This document shows positions 50,390 to 60,704 of a stretch of DNA of 64,000 nucleotides, piece after piece. Source of the DNA: JAGNRR01 sp965230665 (lineage in GTDB: Bacteria > Bacteroidota > Bacteroidia > Chitinophagales > Chitinophagaceae); contig CBDDLM010000004.1 of NCBI GenBank assembly GCA_965230665.1, positions 1,674,001-1,738,000 on the forward strand, given 5' to 3'. Both the position numbers and the translations under genes were made by a program. The notes below the pieces were generated by a model. That model saw only the letters and a list, made by a program, of their open reading frames with translations. It made no database searches and was not told where the DNA came from. The stretch's first letter is position 1; every line of letters starts with the position of its first letter.

Positions 50390-53300
50390 ATGAGCACAAA
50401 AAAATATTGGAGAGGGATAGAGGAAATCAACCCAAGCGAAGAATACTTAGCTAAGGTAAATAACGAGTTTGAAGAAAGCTCGGACGTTCCCTTTGCTGAT
50501 GTGGAAAGCATAGAAAATGCCCCCACTTCACGCCGAGATTTTCTAAAGTATTTAGGATTTACAACAGTCGCAGCTACACTAGCAGCAAGTTGTGAGATGC
50601 CTGTACGTTCTGCATTACCTTATGCTATTAAACCAGAAGATGTTACACCAGGTGTGCCGTTACATTATGCTTCTACTTTTGTAGATGCGGGTGAGGCGAT
50701 TCCTGCTATCGTTAAAGTGCGCGATGGTCGCCCGATTAAAATAGATGCAAACAAAGACAGCAAACTGTTTGGTGGAGCCACGAATGCTCGAATGCAAGCC
50801 TCTGTATTAAATTTATACGATGCAGCTCGTTTGCAACATCCTTTAGTTGGCGGTAAAAAAGCAAGCTGGAAGACAGTTGATGATAAAGTAAAAGCAGGTT
50901 TATCAGGAAATGTGTACCTCGTAAGCTCAACAGTAAATAGTCCTTCAGGAAACGACATTATAAACAAATTTGCTGCAGCCACAGGTGCAAAGCATATTCA
51001 ATATGATCCGATTTCGTATAACGGAATCTTAGAAGCTAACCAAAAAGGTTTTGGAAAGCGCGCTTTACCTATGTATCGTTTTGATAATGCGAAAACAATT
51101 GTATCGCTCGATGCTGATTTCTTAGGAACTTGGGCTGGAGATTCTATTTACTCTGTGCAATATGCCAAGGGAAGAAAGATCTCTGCTAAGAACCCCAATA
51201 TGAGTAAGCATATCCAATTTGAAGGTGTCATGTCACTTTCTGGGATGAATGCTGATGACCGATTTGTGTGCCGACCTTCTGAAATTGGTTCCATCGCGGC
51301 TGCTTTAATGAGTGCTTTAGATGGTGGTTCAGTAAACTTAGGAGATGAATATTTGAACAAAGCCGTTACAAGTACGGCAAAGGCTTTACAAGCAGGAAAT
51401 GGATTAGTCGTTTGTGGAAGCAACGATGAAAATGTTCAAACTGTTGTAAACGCGATTAATAGTAAAATTGGAGCCTATGGAACAACTATTTCTTGGGCGC
51501 ATACAAATAATACCAAACAGGGGAATGATGCCGATATGATGGCTTTCGTTGATGCCTTGAATAATGGTGATGTTGATACTGTAATTTTCCATGATTGCAA
51601 CCCTGTGTATGAGTTACCAATGGGTAAAAAGATTGGTGAAAAATTAAAATCTGTGAAACTAAGTGTTTCACTAAATGATAGAAAAGACGAAACAACAGCA
51701 GTATGTAATGTCGTAGCACCTACGCACCACTTCTTAGAAAGTTGGGGAGATGCGGAAGCATTTAGTGGTTATGTATCTTTCATTCAACCTGCTATCAATA
51801 ACTTATTCGACACGCGTCAATGGCAAGAAAGTATCATGACTTGGGCCGGAGAAGAAGGAAATTGGTATGATTATTATCAGAATTATTGGATAGGAAGAAC
51901 TGGAGGTCAAAAAGCTTTTGATGAAGCCTTACAGTTTGGTCTGATCGAACCTGCCGATATTGGAATGAGTGGTGGAAGTGCTGCAGGAAGTTTAGGTGGT
52001 TCCTTAGAGGCAATTGCTAATACTCCAAAAGCGGGTAAAGCGGATATAGAGGTAGTACTTTATGAAAAAGTGGCGATTGGCCATGGCGGCCCATGGAGTA
52101 ATAACCCGTGGTTGCAAGAAATGCCTGATCCGATCTCTAAATGTACTTGGGATAACTATGCGATTATGTCGCAAAACCTTGCCAAGAAATATGGTGCTGA
52201 GTGGACAGACTTAAATGAGGTAGAACGAGGAAAACAGGTTGTTTCTATTAAAACAAAAAATGGGGAAGTAAAACTTCCTGTGCTTGTTATACCAGGTATG
52301 CACGATCATGTTGTAGGTCTAGCATTAGGTTATGGCCGTGGTGAGGGTGTTGGTATGGCAGCAAACAATGGTACAATAGTAACGGGTGTGAAAGTTTCTC
52401 AATTAGCTACTGTAACTGAGGCAGGAATAAGCTATTCTATTCCTAAAGCGACCGTGGCAAAGGTAGAAGGTGAAACTTTTGACCTCGCCGTTACACAAAC
52501 GCACCATTCGTATCAAGAGCGACCAATTTTATATGAATATACTTTAGAAGAGTTCAAAAAGAATCCTTCGCATTTGGCCGATGAGCGAGAGCATCATTTA
52601 AGTCATTATACAGCTGCAAATGGTGTGAACCACCATGGTGATGCCCATGGCGGACATCCAGCAGGCGAAGAACATGAGAAGCACATGGCAGATAAGCATC
52701 ACAAAGATGCTGGCCATGATCACGGTTCTGATGAAAAGCAATATGATGATTGGCAAGATGCTTACCGGGATAATGGTACGTTGTATCATATGGATCAACA
52801 TCCGAGCCCTGGGATCAAGTGGGGTATGAGTATTGACCTAAGTGCATGTACTGGTTGTAGTGCTTGTACAATTGCATGTCAAGCAGAGAATAATGTATCC
52901 GTAGTAGGTAAAGAGCGTGTACTTAAAGTACATGATATGCACTGGATTCGTATTGATCGCTATTTCAGTGGTGACGTAGAAGATTCCAAATCAATTCAAA
53001 CAGTATTCCAACCAATGCTTTGTCAGCATTGTGATAATGCACCTTGTGAGAATGTTTGCCCTGTAAATGCAACCAATCATAGCTCTGAGGGTATTAACCA
53101 AATGGCTTATAACCGCTGTATCGGTACTCGATACTGTGCGAATAACTGTCCTTACAAAGTACGTCGTTTTAACTGGCGTGATTTTAATGGTGGTGATAGT
53201 TTTGTTCATAATCTATATGAAGATGGTCGTCGTGATGATATCAATAATAACATCACACGAATGGTTCTTAATCCAGATGTTACTGTACGTAGCCGTGGTG

Positions 53301-53653
53301 TTATGGAAAAATGTAACTTCTGTGTTCAGAAGCTCCAAGCAGCAAAACGAGATGCACGTAAAGAGGGAAGGGTCATGGCAGATGGTGAAGCTCAAACAGC
53401 TTGTCAAACAGCTTGTGCTTCGGGAGCGATCACATTTGGTAACGTAAATGATAAATCAAGTGAGATTTACAAAGTACGTAATGAAGAGCAGAAAGAGCGT
53501 GTATTCTATACACTAGAGGAAATCCACACATTACCGAATATCAATTACTTAAGTAAGATTAGAAATACGGATCATGTAGAAGGAAGAGCGAAACAAGCCG
53601 AAGAACACGGAGCTCACGAAAATGAACATAAACAAGAAAAAACTCACGCATAA
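50390..53653 (+). CDS. actB: alternative complex III subunit ActB (iron-sulfur, molybdopterin-fold)
   Basis: A 1087-residue subunit. A Tat-like twin-Arg leader (SRRDFLKYLGFTTVAATLAA) sits about 40 residues in. The middle is the molybdopterin-oxidoreductase-like fold that in this complex holds no Mo cofactor. The C-terminal part binds four iron-sulfur clusters: CTGCSACTIACQAEN, CQHCDNAPCENVCP, RCIGTRYCANNCPYK and KCNFCVQK with CQTACAS. A His-rich insert (HHGDAHGGHPAGEEHEKH) lies near residue 750. ATG at 50390 is preferred to an upstream TTG. Confidence 0.94.
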   Translation: MSTKKYWRGIEEINPSEEYLAKVNNEFEESSDVPFADVESIENAPTSRRDFLKYLGFTTVAATLAASCEMPVRSALPYAIKPEDVTPGVPLHYASTFVDAGEAIPAIVKVRDGRPIKIDANKDSKLFGGATNARMQASVLNLYDAARLQHPLVGGKKASWKTVDDKVKAGLSGNVYLVSSTVNSPSGNDIINKFAAATGAKHIQYDPISYNGILEANQKGFGKRALPMYRFDNAKTIVSLDADFLGTWAGDSIYSVQYAKGRKISAKNPNMSKHIQFEGVMSLSGMNADDRFVCRPSEIGSIAAALMSALDGGSVNLGDEYLNKAVTSTAKALQAGNGLVVCGSNDENVQTVVNAINSKIGAYGTTISWAHTNNTKQGNDADMMAFVDALNNGDVDTVIFHDCNPVYELPMGKKIGEKLKSVKLSVSLNDRKDETTAVCNVVAPTHHFLESWGDAEAFSGYVSFIQPAINNLFDTRQWQESIMTWAGEEGNWYDYYQNYWIGRTGGQKAFDEALQFGLIEPADIGMSGGSAAGSLGGSLEAIANTPKAGKADIEVVLYEKVAIGHGGPWSNNPWLQEMPDPISKCTWDNYAIMSQNLAKKYGAEWTDLNEVERGKQVVSIKTKNGEVKLPVLVIPGMHDHVVGLALGYGRGEGVGMAANNGTIVTGVKVSQLATVTEAGISYSIPKATVAKVEGETFDLAVTQTHHSYQERPILYEYTLEEFKKNPSHLADEREHHLSHYTAANGVNHHGDAHGGHPAGEEHEKHMADKHHKDAGHDHGSDEKQYDDWQDAYRDNGTLYHMDQHPSPGIKWGMSIDLSACTGCSACTIACQAENNVSVVGKERVLKVHDMHWIRIDRYFSGDVEDSKSIQTVFQPMLCQHCDNAPCENVCPVNATNHSSEGINQMAYNRCIGTRYCANNCPYKVRRFNWRDFNGGDSFVHNLYEDGRRDDINNNITRMVLNPDVTVRSRGVMEKCNFCVQKLQAAKRDARKEGRVMADGEAQTACQTACASGAITFGNVNDKSSEIYKVRNEEQKERVFYTLEEIHTLPNINYLSKIRNTDHVEGRAKQAEEHGAHENEHKQEKTHA

Positions 53654-53668
53654 CCCTAAAGAGAAACT

Positions 53669-55099
53669 ATGCATTTAAAATACGAATCATACGTCAGAGA
53701 AGCATTGGTTGATGGTAAAAAGGATTACCATCAGGTTACTGAAGACATCTGTGCTCCTATTGAGAACAAGCCAACGAAGTTATGGAGACTTGGATTTTTA
53801 CTATCTGTGTCACTCCTAGCTTTTGGTGTTTTTAGTATCGCTTGGGAAGTACAATTTGGTACGGGTGTTTGGAACTTGAACAGAACGATCGGCTGGGGTT
53901 GGGATATTACCAACTTCGTATGGTGGGTTGGTATTGGTCATGCGGGTACCCTAATTTCTGCGATCTTATTGTTATTTCGTCAAGGTTGGCGTACTGGTGT
54001 AAACCGTGCGGCAGAGGCCATGACGATTTTTGCTGTAATGTGTGCAGGTCAATTCCCAATATGGCATATGGGGCGTGTATGGGATGCATTCTTTGTATTA
54101 CCTTATGGTAACACAAGAGGTCCATTATGGCCAAACTTTGTTTCGCCACTTTTGTGGGATGTATTTGCGATCTCCACGTATTTTACCGTATCACTTTTGT
54201 TTTGGTATGCAGGTTTGATTCCTGACTTTGCAACCATTCGTGATAGAGCGAAGACGAATTTGCGTAAGAAATTATACGGTCTAGCATCGTTTGGTTGGGC
54301 TGGTAGCGCAAAACACTGGCAGCGTCATGAATATTTATCATTAGTTTTGGCAGGTTTGAGTACACCGCTTGTACTTTCTGTGCATACTATTGTATCGTTT
54401 GACTTCGCAACTTCTGTAATACCAGGTTGGCATACTACCATTTTCCCACCTTATTTCGTTGCAGGTGCGGTATTCTCTGGTTTTGCAATGGTACAAACAC
54501 TTTTGATTATCACGCGTAAAGTTCTAAAACTGGAAGAGTATATTACGATTGGACACCTTGAAGCGATGAACAAAGTAATTTTAGTTACTGGTTCAATTGT
54601 AGGGGTTGCGTATATAACAGAGCTTTTTATAGCATATTATTCTGGTGTATTGTGGGAACAAGAAGCATTTCGACTTCGTGTAATGGGTCCTTATTGGTGG
54701 GCATATTGGGCGATGATGACCTGTAATGTTGTAAGTCCTCAGTTGTTCTGGTTTAAGAAATTAAGAAGAAACATTTGGTTTACCTTCTTCATGAGTATTA
54801 TCGTAAATATCGGGATGTGGTTTGAACGTTTTGTAATTATCATGTCATTACACCGAGATTATTTACCGAGTAGCTGGAGCTATTATACACCAAGTTGGCC
54901 AGAGGTTGGGTTCTATCTTGGTTCGTTTGGCTTGTTCTTTACTTGTTATTTCCTATTCGCCAAGTACTTCCCTGTGATTGCGATAGCTGAGATTAAATTC
55001 ATTTTGAAGACAAGTGGAGATAAGTATAAAGAAGAAATGACGCCGATTGAAGAGCAAAGTGAGGGAGAATTTATTGAACAGCAAGCTCATCATCATTAA
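53669..55099 (+). CDS. actC: alternative complex III membrane subunit ActC (NrfD-like)
   Basis: A 476-residue membrane protein with about ten helices: LGFLLSVSLLAFGVFSIAWE, FVWWVGIGHAGTLISAILLL, and so on to LGSFGLFFTCYFLFAKYFPV. It has the NrfD/PsrC pattern, including the conserved HAGT region at which quinol is thought to bind. It ends in a His tail (EQQAHHH). It binds quinol in the membrane and passes electrons to ActB. Confidence 0.95.
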   Translation: MHLKYESYVREALVDGKKDYHQVTEDICAPIENKPTKLWRLGFLLSVSLLAFGVFSIAWEVQFGTGVWNLNRTIGWGWDITNFVWWVGIGHAGTLISAILLLFRQGWRTGVNRAAEAMTIFAVMCAGQFPIWHMGRVWDAFFVLPYGNTRGPLWPNFVSPLLWDVFAISTYFTVSLLFWYAGLIPDFATIRDRAKTNLRKKLYGLASFGWAGSAKHWQRHEYLSLVLAGLSTPLVLSVHTIVSFDFATSVIPGWHTTIFPPYFVAGAVFSGFAMVQTLLIITRKVLKLEEYITIGHLEAMNKVILVTGSIVGVAYITELFIAYYSGVLWEQEAFRLRVMGPYWWAYWAMMTCNVVSPQLFWFKKLRRNIWFTFFMSIIVNIGMWFERFVIIMSLHRDYLPSSWSYYTPSWPEVGFYLGSFGLFFTCYFLFAKYFPVIAIAEIKFILKTSGDKYKEEMTPIEEQSEGEFIEQQAHHH

Positions 55100-55132
55100 T
55101 TAGAAATAAAGAAATAATTAAAAGAGAATAAA

Positions 55133-55729
55133 ATGGCAGTAAAAAAATTCGCAACGGCAACTTATAGTGACGAAGCAGTGCTATTTGATGCAGTGAAAAA
55201 AACACGTGGTGAGGGGTATAAAATACATGATGTTTATACACCTTTTGCAATACATGGTTTGGACGAAGCCTTAGGTTATAAAGTAAGTGACTTACACGTT
55301 GCTGGTTTTATTTATGGCTTAACAGGTACGGCAACAGCGCTTGGGTTTATGGGAGCTATTTTCACGACGTGGTGGCCACAAAATTTTGGTGGTAAACCAC
55401 ATTTTCCATTACCTGCTTTTATTCCAATTACGTTTGAGCTGACCGTATTATTCGCGGCAGTGGGTATGGTTTTGACATTTTGTTATTTATGTCAGATTAT
55501 GCCTGGCGTTAAAAAACATATTTTCAATCCAAGACAAACAGACGATAAGTTCGTAATGGCCATAGAGGTGAATGATGATAATGCAAATGCCGTTGAAGGG
55601 TTTATGAAAACTACAGGTGCTGAACACACTGATGTACAAATAGCAGAAGAAGGCTGGTGGTACGGCTGGTGGGATAAGAAAGAAGATTACGAAGAATTAA
55701 ATCAAACGCAAACACAAGAAGTTATCTAA
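55133..55729 (+). CDS. actD: alternative complex III subunit ActD (DUF3341)
   Basis: A 198-residue protein with an N-terminal soluble part (FDAVKKTRGEGYKIHDVYTP, FAIHGLDEALG) and two membrane helices (HVAGFIYGLTGTATALGFMG, FELTVLFAAVGMVLTFCYL). This is the DUF3341 pattern of ActD. Its stop overlaps the ActE start (ATG at 55729). Confidence 0.94.
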   Translation: MAVKKFATATYSDEAVLFDAVKKTRGEGYKIHDVYTPFAIHGLDEALGYKVSDLHVAGFIYGLTGTATALGFMGAIFTTWWPQNFGGKPHFPLPAFIPITFELTVLFAAVGMVLTFCYLCQIMPGVKKHIFNPRQTDDKFVMAIEVNDDNANAVEGFMKTTGAEHTDVQIAEEGWWYGWWDKKEDYEELNQTQTQEVI

Positions 55730-56463
55730 TGAAGAATATACATTTCATATTATTATTTGTAGTAAGTGCCTTGATGGTAACATCCTGTGGTAAGGACTAC
55801 AGAAGAAATCCTGGTCGAGCTTATGCTCCAGATATGACTTACTCTCAGGCGTTCGATTTTTATAATAAAACAGATCGTATTGAGGCTGCTGGTGGAACGT
55901 TTAACAAAATGCCAGTAAAGAATACCATTGCTCGTGAGCAAGCTTTACCTACACACCTTGGAGAAAATGATACAACGGCGGCTTATGCTTTGACAAGCCC
56001 TTATCAACTATATGCTAAAGATTTGGAGCAAGGAAAAAGGTTATACCTTATTCAATGTGGTATTTGCCATGGTGAAAAGCTTGATGGTCAAGGGCCTTTA
56101 TATACAAGTGAGAAGTATATCGCTGCACCTGCTAATTTGATTGGACCAAACTATATAAACTTTTCTCAAGGAAAGATCTATCATGCAATTATGTTTGGTA
56201 AAAATATGATGGGTTCTTATGCAAGTCAGTTAGACCCAAAACAACGTTGGCAAGTAATTGCATATATTAAAAGTGTACAGGCTGAGAAGAGTGGTGCCGC
56301 ATTTAATATGATTAGCGAGGAACCACAATATGTAGAGCATAGTGAGGATGAACATGGAGAAAACATGGAGACTGCTGAAACACATGCCGCTGGAGCCGAA
56401 GAAGCGCAGGATCATGAAGGTGATCATAGCAATGAGGACGGAGAAAATCACGGTGGACATTAA
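55729..56463 (+). CDS. actE: alternative complex III cytochrome c subunit ActE
   Basis: A 244-residue protein with a lipoprotein signal (LFVVSALMVTSC) and one heme c site, QCGICHGEKLDGQGP, with the methionine region MMGSYASQLDP. The C-terminal 50 residues are acidic and His-rich (HAAGAEEAQDHEGDHSNEDG). It passes electrons from ActA onward or docks the next carrier. Confidence 0.92.
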   Translation: MKNIHFILLFVVSALMVTSCGKDYRRNPGRAYAPDMTYSQAFDFYNKTDRIEAAGGTFNKMPVKNTIAREQALPTHLGENDTTAAYALTSPYQLYAKDLEQGKRLYLIQCGICHGEKLDGQGPLYTSEKYIAAPANLIGPNYINFSQGKIYHAIMFGKNMMGSYASQLDPKQRWQVIAYIKSVQAEKSGAAFNMISEEPQYVEHSEDEHGENMETAETHAAGAEEAQDHEGDHSNEDGENHGGH

Positions 56464-56512
56464 TTAAGAGACATAAGAATAAAGAATCAATATTTATAAC
56501 AAAACGGAAGAA

Positions 56513-57721
56513 ATGACAAACCAAAATTTTAATATACCGGCCAAAGCCCGCACAGTTAGTTTGGCTTTGCTTGTAATCGGTGCGTTAGCATTAATAGCTG
56601 GAGGTATTTTCTTGTTAGGAGATGATCATAGTGCAACTAGATTCTGGGCTAGCCTATTACAGAATAGTATCTTTTTCCTGTTAATATGTGTAGCAAGTAT
56701 CTTTTTAATGGCGGCAACTTCATTAGCTCAGGCTGCATGGATCGTTTCGTTTAGAAGAATTCCTGAAGCAATTGGTAGTGTAGTATGGATATTAGGAATT
56801 GTTGTATTCATTGTCATTGGTATTTTAGTTATAACAAATAATACGCATATCTACCCTTGGCTTGAAGATGGTCATATTCCACATAATGGCCGTAACGGAT
56901 TAAAACATTTCTTCCTTAGTAAAGGATTTTTCCTTACTTGGAGTGCAATAACTATTGCTCTATGGGGCTGGTTAGGTCATAAGATTGGTGATATCTCTAG
57001 AAAAATGGGAGAAAAGAAAGAAGGGAACGTAAAGCTTTTCTGGAAAAACTATAATTATAGTGCCGCTTTTCTTTTCGTATTTGCCATCACTCTGGCTTCT
57101 ACAATTCCTTGGCTTTGGTTAATGAGTATCGATGCTCATTGGTTCTCAACCATGTTTAGCTGGTACACTTTTGCCAGTTCATTTGTGAGTGGTATGGCCA
57201 TGATCATGTTATGGATCCTTTATACGAAGCGTCACGGTAATTTAGAATTGGTTACAGATGAGCATGTACATGATGTCGGTAAATTCATGTTTGCATTTAC
57301 TATTTTCTGGACATATTTATGGTTCTCTCAGTTTATGCTTATTTGGTACGCAAATATTCCTGAAGAAACGGTATACTTTAAGATCAGGATGCACGGACCT
57401 TATTCATTCTTCTTCTGGACAAACCTTATCTTAAATTTTGTCGCACCATTGTTGATATTAATGTCTGCTCCTGCCAAGAGAAACTATTTTGTTGTTTCGG
57501 TGGTAGCTGTAATCATACTTCTTGGTCATTGGATAGATTTCTATCAAATCGTAATGCCAGGAACAGTAGGAGAAAATTGGCATTTGGGATGGTATGAGAT
57601 AGGCATTGCGCTAGGTTTTGTCGGGCTGGTTATTTTCTTAGTGAGTAATAAACTAAGTAAGTCTCCACAAATACCAGAAAACCACCCATACTTAAAAGAA
57701 ACAGTAATACACGTAAGCTAA
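56513..57721 (+). CDS. actF: alternative complex III membrane subunit ActF
   Basis: A 402-residue membrane protein with about ten helices: LALLVIGALALIAGGIFLLG, AAWIVSFRRIPEAIGSVVW, LLILMSAPAKRNYFVVSVVA, VVIILLGHWIDFYQIVMPG (approximate). The region around WHLGWYEIGIALGFVGLVIF closes the bundle. ActF is a paralogue of ActC and fits at the other side of the complex; it may also bind quinol. Confidence 0.93.
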   Translation: MTNQNFNIPAKARTVSLALLVIGALALIAGGIFLLGDDHSATRFWASLLQNSIFFLLICVASIFLMAATSLAQAAWIVSFRRIPEAIGSVVWILGIVVFIVIGILVITNNTHIYPWLEDGHIPHNGRNGLKHFFLSKGFFLTWSAITIALWGWLGHKIGDISRKMGEKKEGNVKLFWKNYNYSAAFLFVFAITLASTIPWLWLMSIDAHWFSTMFSWYTFASSFVSGMAMIMLWILYTKRHGNLELVTDEHVHDVGKFMFAFTIFWTYLWFSQFMLIWYANIPEETVYFKIRMHGPYSFFFWTNLILNFVAPLLILMSAPAKRNYFVVSVVAVIILLGHWIDFYQIVMPGTVGENWHLGWYEIGIALGFVGLVIFLVSNKLSKSPQIPENHPYLKETVIHVS

Positions 57722-57740
57722 TTAAATTAAATAAAAGAAT

Positions 57741-58817
57741 ATGTCAGGTTTATTATTAATCATACTCGTCGCGCTAATCTTTTTGGTATTGTACCAATTA
57801 GGGCGTTCTAGTGAAATGATAGCAACCCTACAGGGCGAGAGAGAGTTTGACCTTAAACGAAATAAGTGGATGGGTTATGCCATGTTAGCATTATTTGCCA
57901 TTCTTATGATCGGGATAGTTTGGTGTCATACGTACATGATGCCTTTGATAAAGGATATGCTTATTCCTGCTTCAGATCATGGAGAAAACTATGATAACAT
58001 GTTCTTGATCACTTTAGTGGTTACAGGAATCGTATTTTTTATAACACAGTTTTTGTGTTTTTGGTTCGCTTTCAGATATCGTGACAATGGCAAGAATCAA
58101 CCTGTTTTCTTTGCGCATAGTAATAAGCTAGAGATGATTTGGACAACGATCCCAGCACTTGCAATGGCGGTATTGGTAGCTTTTGGTTTGAGAGCTTGGT
58201 TCAAAATGACAAGTGATGTACCTGCAGGTGTTGATAAACAAATCGTTGAGGTTATTGGTAAACAGTTTAACTGGATCACGCGTTACCCTGGTAAGGATGG
58301 GGTAATTGGAAAGCGTTATTTTAAAAATATTAATGAAGAAAACAATATCCTTGGGATGGATTGGGAAGACCCAAACTGTAAAGATGATATTGTAATGCCA
58401 ACTGGAGAATTACGTTTGGTTGTAAACAAGCCAGTGGAATTAATTATAGGTTCTCGTGATGTAATACATGATGTAGGTTTAGCGCACTTCAGAATGAAGA
58501 TGGATGCTGTTCCAGGTATTACAACTCGTATGTGGTTTACACCAACCATCACCACCGATTCTATGAAACAAATAACAGGAAACCCTGATTTTGTATATGA
58601 ATTATCATGTGACCAAATGTGTGGTAAGGGCCATTATAGTATGAGAGCAGTAGTAGTAGTAGAAACTCAAGAAGAACACGATAAATGGTTAGCAGAACAA
58701 ACGCCGTATCATAAAATTGGTTTTCCTGATGAGTATCCTAAAGAAGAAGAATCTGCGGAGGAGAACAAAGAAGGTGAGGAAGAGAAAGAAGAAAGCGAAA
58801 CAGTAGCAAAGAAATAA
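57741..58817 (+). CDS. coxB: cytochrome c oxidase subunit II (CoxB)
   Basis: A 358-residue subunit. It has about four N-terminal membrane helices (SGLLLIILVALIFLVLYQL, YAMLALFAILMIGIVWCH, LITLVVTGIVFFITQFLCFW, WTTIPALAMAVLVAFGLRAW) rather than the usual two. The CuA site is complete: HDVGLAHF, then ELSCDQMCGKGHYSMRA. The C-terminal tail is Glu-rich. No heme c is fused on. It receives electrons from a cytochrome c. Confidence 0.95.
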   Translation: MSGLLLIILVALIFLVLYQLGRSSEMIATLQGEREFDLKRNKWMGYAMLALFAILMIGIVWCHTYMMPLIKDMLIPASDHGENYDNMFLITLVVTGIVFFITQFLCFWFAFRYRDNGKNQPVFFAHSNKLEMIWTTIPALAMAVLVAFGLRAWFKMTSDVPAGVDKQIVEVIGKQFNWITRYPGKDGVIGKRYFKNINEENNILGMDWEDPNCKDDIVMPTGELRLVVNKPVELIIGSRDVIHDVGLAHFRMKMDAVPGITTRMWFTPTITTDSMKQITGNPDFVYELSCDQMCGKGHYSMRAVVVVETQEEHDKWLAEQTPYHKIGFPDEYPKEEESAEENKEGEEEKEESETVAKK

Positions 58818-58871
58818 AGAGTCTTTTTATAGAATAGACAGTATTAAATAATAAGAGAAAAAAATATTGCA

Positions 58872-60698
58872 ATGAGCAACGATACGCATAACGAAGCACA
58901 CGAGCACGAAGCACACAATGACCATCATGGTGAGCATCACCATGAGGAGCACAAGCAACATTTCTTTACTAAATATGTATTTAGTATGGATCACAAAATC
59001 ATTTCGCGTCAGTTCTTGATTACTGGGATGTTTTGGGCAATTGCTGGTGGTTTAATGTCGGTTTTCTTTCGTTTACAGTTAGGGTTCCCAGAAGATACAT
59101 TCCAAGTATTACAGTCTTTTTTAGGAGATTGGGCTAAGGGAGGTAAAATGGACCCCGAGATGTATTATGGTTTGGTAACGATTCATGGTACGGTACTAGT
59201 ATTCTTTGTATTAACCGCAGGTTTAAGTGGGACCTTTTCAAACTTCTTAATTCCATTACAGATTGGTGCTCGTGATATGGCATCTCCATTTTTGAATATG
59301 CTTTCTTATTGGTTCTTCGCTATTGCGGGTGTTGTAATGTTTGTGTCTTTATTTGTACACACAGGTCCTGCATCTGGCGGTTGGACAACCTACCCTCCTT
59401 TAAGTGCTTTAAAAGAAGCCTCTATGGGTTCAGGAATTGGTATGGACTTATGGCTTATTAGTATGGCACTCTTTATTGTGTCTTCATTGTTGGGTGGTTT
59501 AAACTACATCGTAACGATACTAAACATGCGTACAAAGGGTATGAGTATGAAACGTTTGCCTTTAACAATTTGGGCATTCTTATTTACAGCTGTATTAGGT
59601 GTACTTTCTTTCCCTGTGTTGCTTTCAGCAGCAGTGTTATTATTATTTGATCGCCACGCTGGAACAAGCTTCTATTTATCTGAACTATTTATCGGTGGGC
59701 AAGCCTTGCCAAATGTTGGAGGGTCGGCTATTCTGTATCAACATCTTTTCTGGTTCTTAGGTCATCCAGAGGTATACATTATTATGTTGCCTGCCATGGG
59801 AATGGCATCAGAAATACTGGCAACACATGCGCGAAAACCCATTTTTGGATACTTTGCGATGGTGATCTCGATTTTAGGAATTACCGTATTAGCTTTCCTC
59901 GTTTGGGCACACCATATGTTTGTGACAGGAATGAGCCCATTCTTGGGTGGTATTTTTGTACTGTTGACCTTATTAATTGCAATTCCGTCTGCGGTAAAAG
60001 TATTTAACTGGTTAGTTACGATTTGGAAAGGGAATATTAAATTTACGAACCCAATGCTCTTCGCATTAGGTTTTGTATCACTCTTTATTTCGGGTGGTTT
60101 AACAGGTATTTTCTTAGGAAACTCTGCATTAGATATTCACTTGCATGATACTTATTTCGTAGTTGCTCACTTCCATATCGTAATGGGGATCTCGGCGTTC
60201 TTTGGAATGTTTGCTGGTGTATATCACTGGTTTCCGAAGATGTATGGCCGATTTATGAATAAAACGTTAGGTTATATCCATTTCTTTATCACTTTTATTG
60301 GTGCTTATGTTATTTTCTGGCCTATGCACTATGAAGGTGTTGCAGGTATGCCTCGTCGTTATTATGATTTTAGTAGTTGGGAAAGTTTTAGTCAGTTTGG
60401 AGAGTTAAACAAAATGATTTCGATAGCTGCAATTATTGTTTTCTTTGCACAGTTATTGTTTGTATTCAACTATTTCGTAAGTATTTGGCGTGGTAAAAAA
60501 GTTGAGGGTGATAAACCAAACCCGTGGGGTTCTACAACTTTAGAATGGACTACTGCAGTTGATCCTGGCCATGGGAACTGGCAAGGTGATATTCCTGAGG
60601 TACACCGTTGGGCGTATGACTTTAGACCAAATGATAAGGACGGAACAGACTTTATTATGCAAACTGAACCTTTACGTGAGGGAGAAGAAGAACATTAG
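58872..60698 (+). CDS. coxA: cytochrome c oxidase subunit I (CoxA)
   Basis: A 608-residue heme-copper oxidase core with 12 or so helices. It starts with a His-rich tail (EHEAHNDHHGEHHHEEHKQH) before FTKYVFSMDHKIISRQFLI. Active-site segments are FWFLGHPEVYIIMLPAMG with the His-Tyr pair, VWAHHMFVTG, and LDIHLHDTYFVVAHFHIVMG. It reduces oxygen to water and pumps protons. 6 nt before ctaB. Confidence 0.97.
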   Translation: MSNDTHNEAHEHEAHNDHHGEHHHEEHKQHFFTKYVFSMDHKIISRQFLITGMFWAIAGGLMSVFFRLQLGFPEDTFQVLQSFLGDWAKGGKMDPEMYYGLVTIHGTVLVFFVLTAGLSGTFSNFLIPLQIGARDMASPFLNMLSYWFFAIAGVVMFVSLFVHTGPASGGWTTYPPLSALKEASMGSGIGMDLWLISMALFIVSSLLGGLNYIVTILNMRTKGMSMKRLPLTIWAFLFTAVLGVLSFPVLLSAAVLLLFDRHAGTSFYLSELFIGGQALPNVGGSAILYQHLFWFLGHPEVYIIMLPAMGMASEILATHARKPIFGYFAMVISILGITVLAFLVWAHHMFVTGMSPFLGGIFVLLTLLIAIPSAVKVFNWLVTIWKGNIKFTNPMLFALGFVSLFISGGLTGIFLGNSALDIHLHDTYFVVAHFHIVMGISAFFGMFAGVYHWFPKMYGRFMNKTLGYIHFFITFIGAYVIFWPMHYEGVAGMPRRYYDFSSWESFSQFGELNKMISIAAIIVFFAQLLFVFNYFVSIWRGKKVEGDKPNPWGSTTLEWTTAVDPGHGNWQGDIPEVHRWAYDFRPNDKDGTDFIMQTEPLREGEEEH

Positions 60699-60704
60699 AA
60701 AAAA

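Noticed and set aside
50736..53407. Several long antisense frames inside actA and actB
   Set aside because: They mirror the codon pattern of the well-supported act genes and show no domain or start context of their own.
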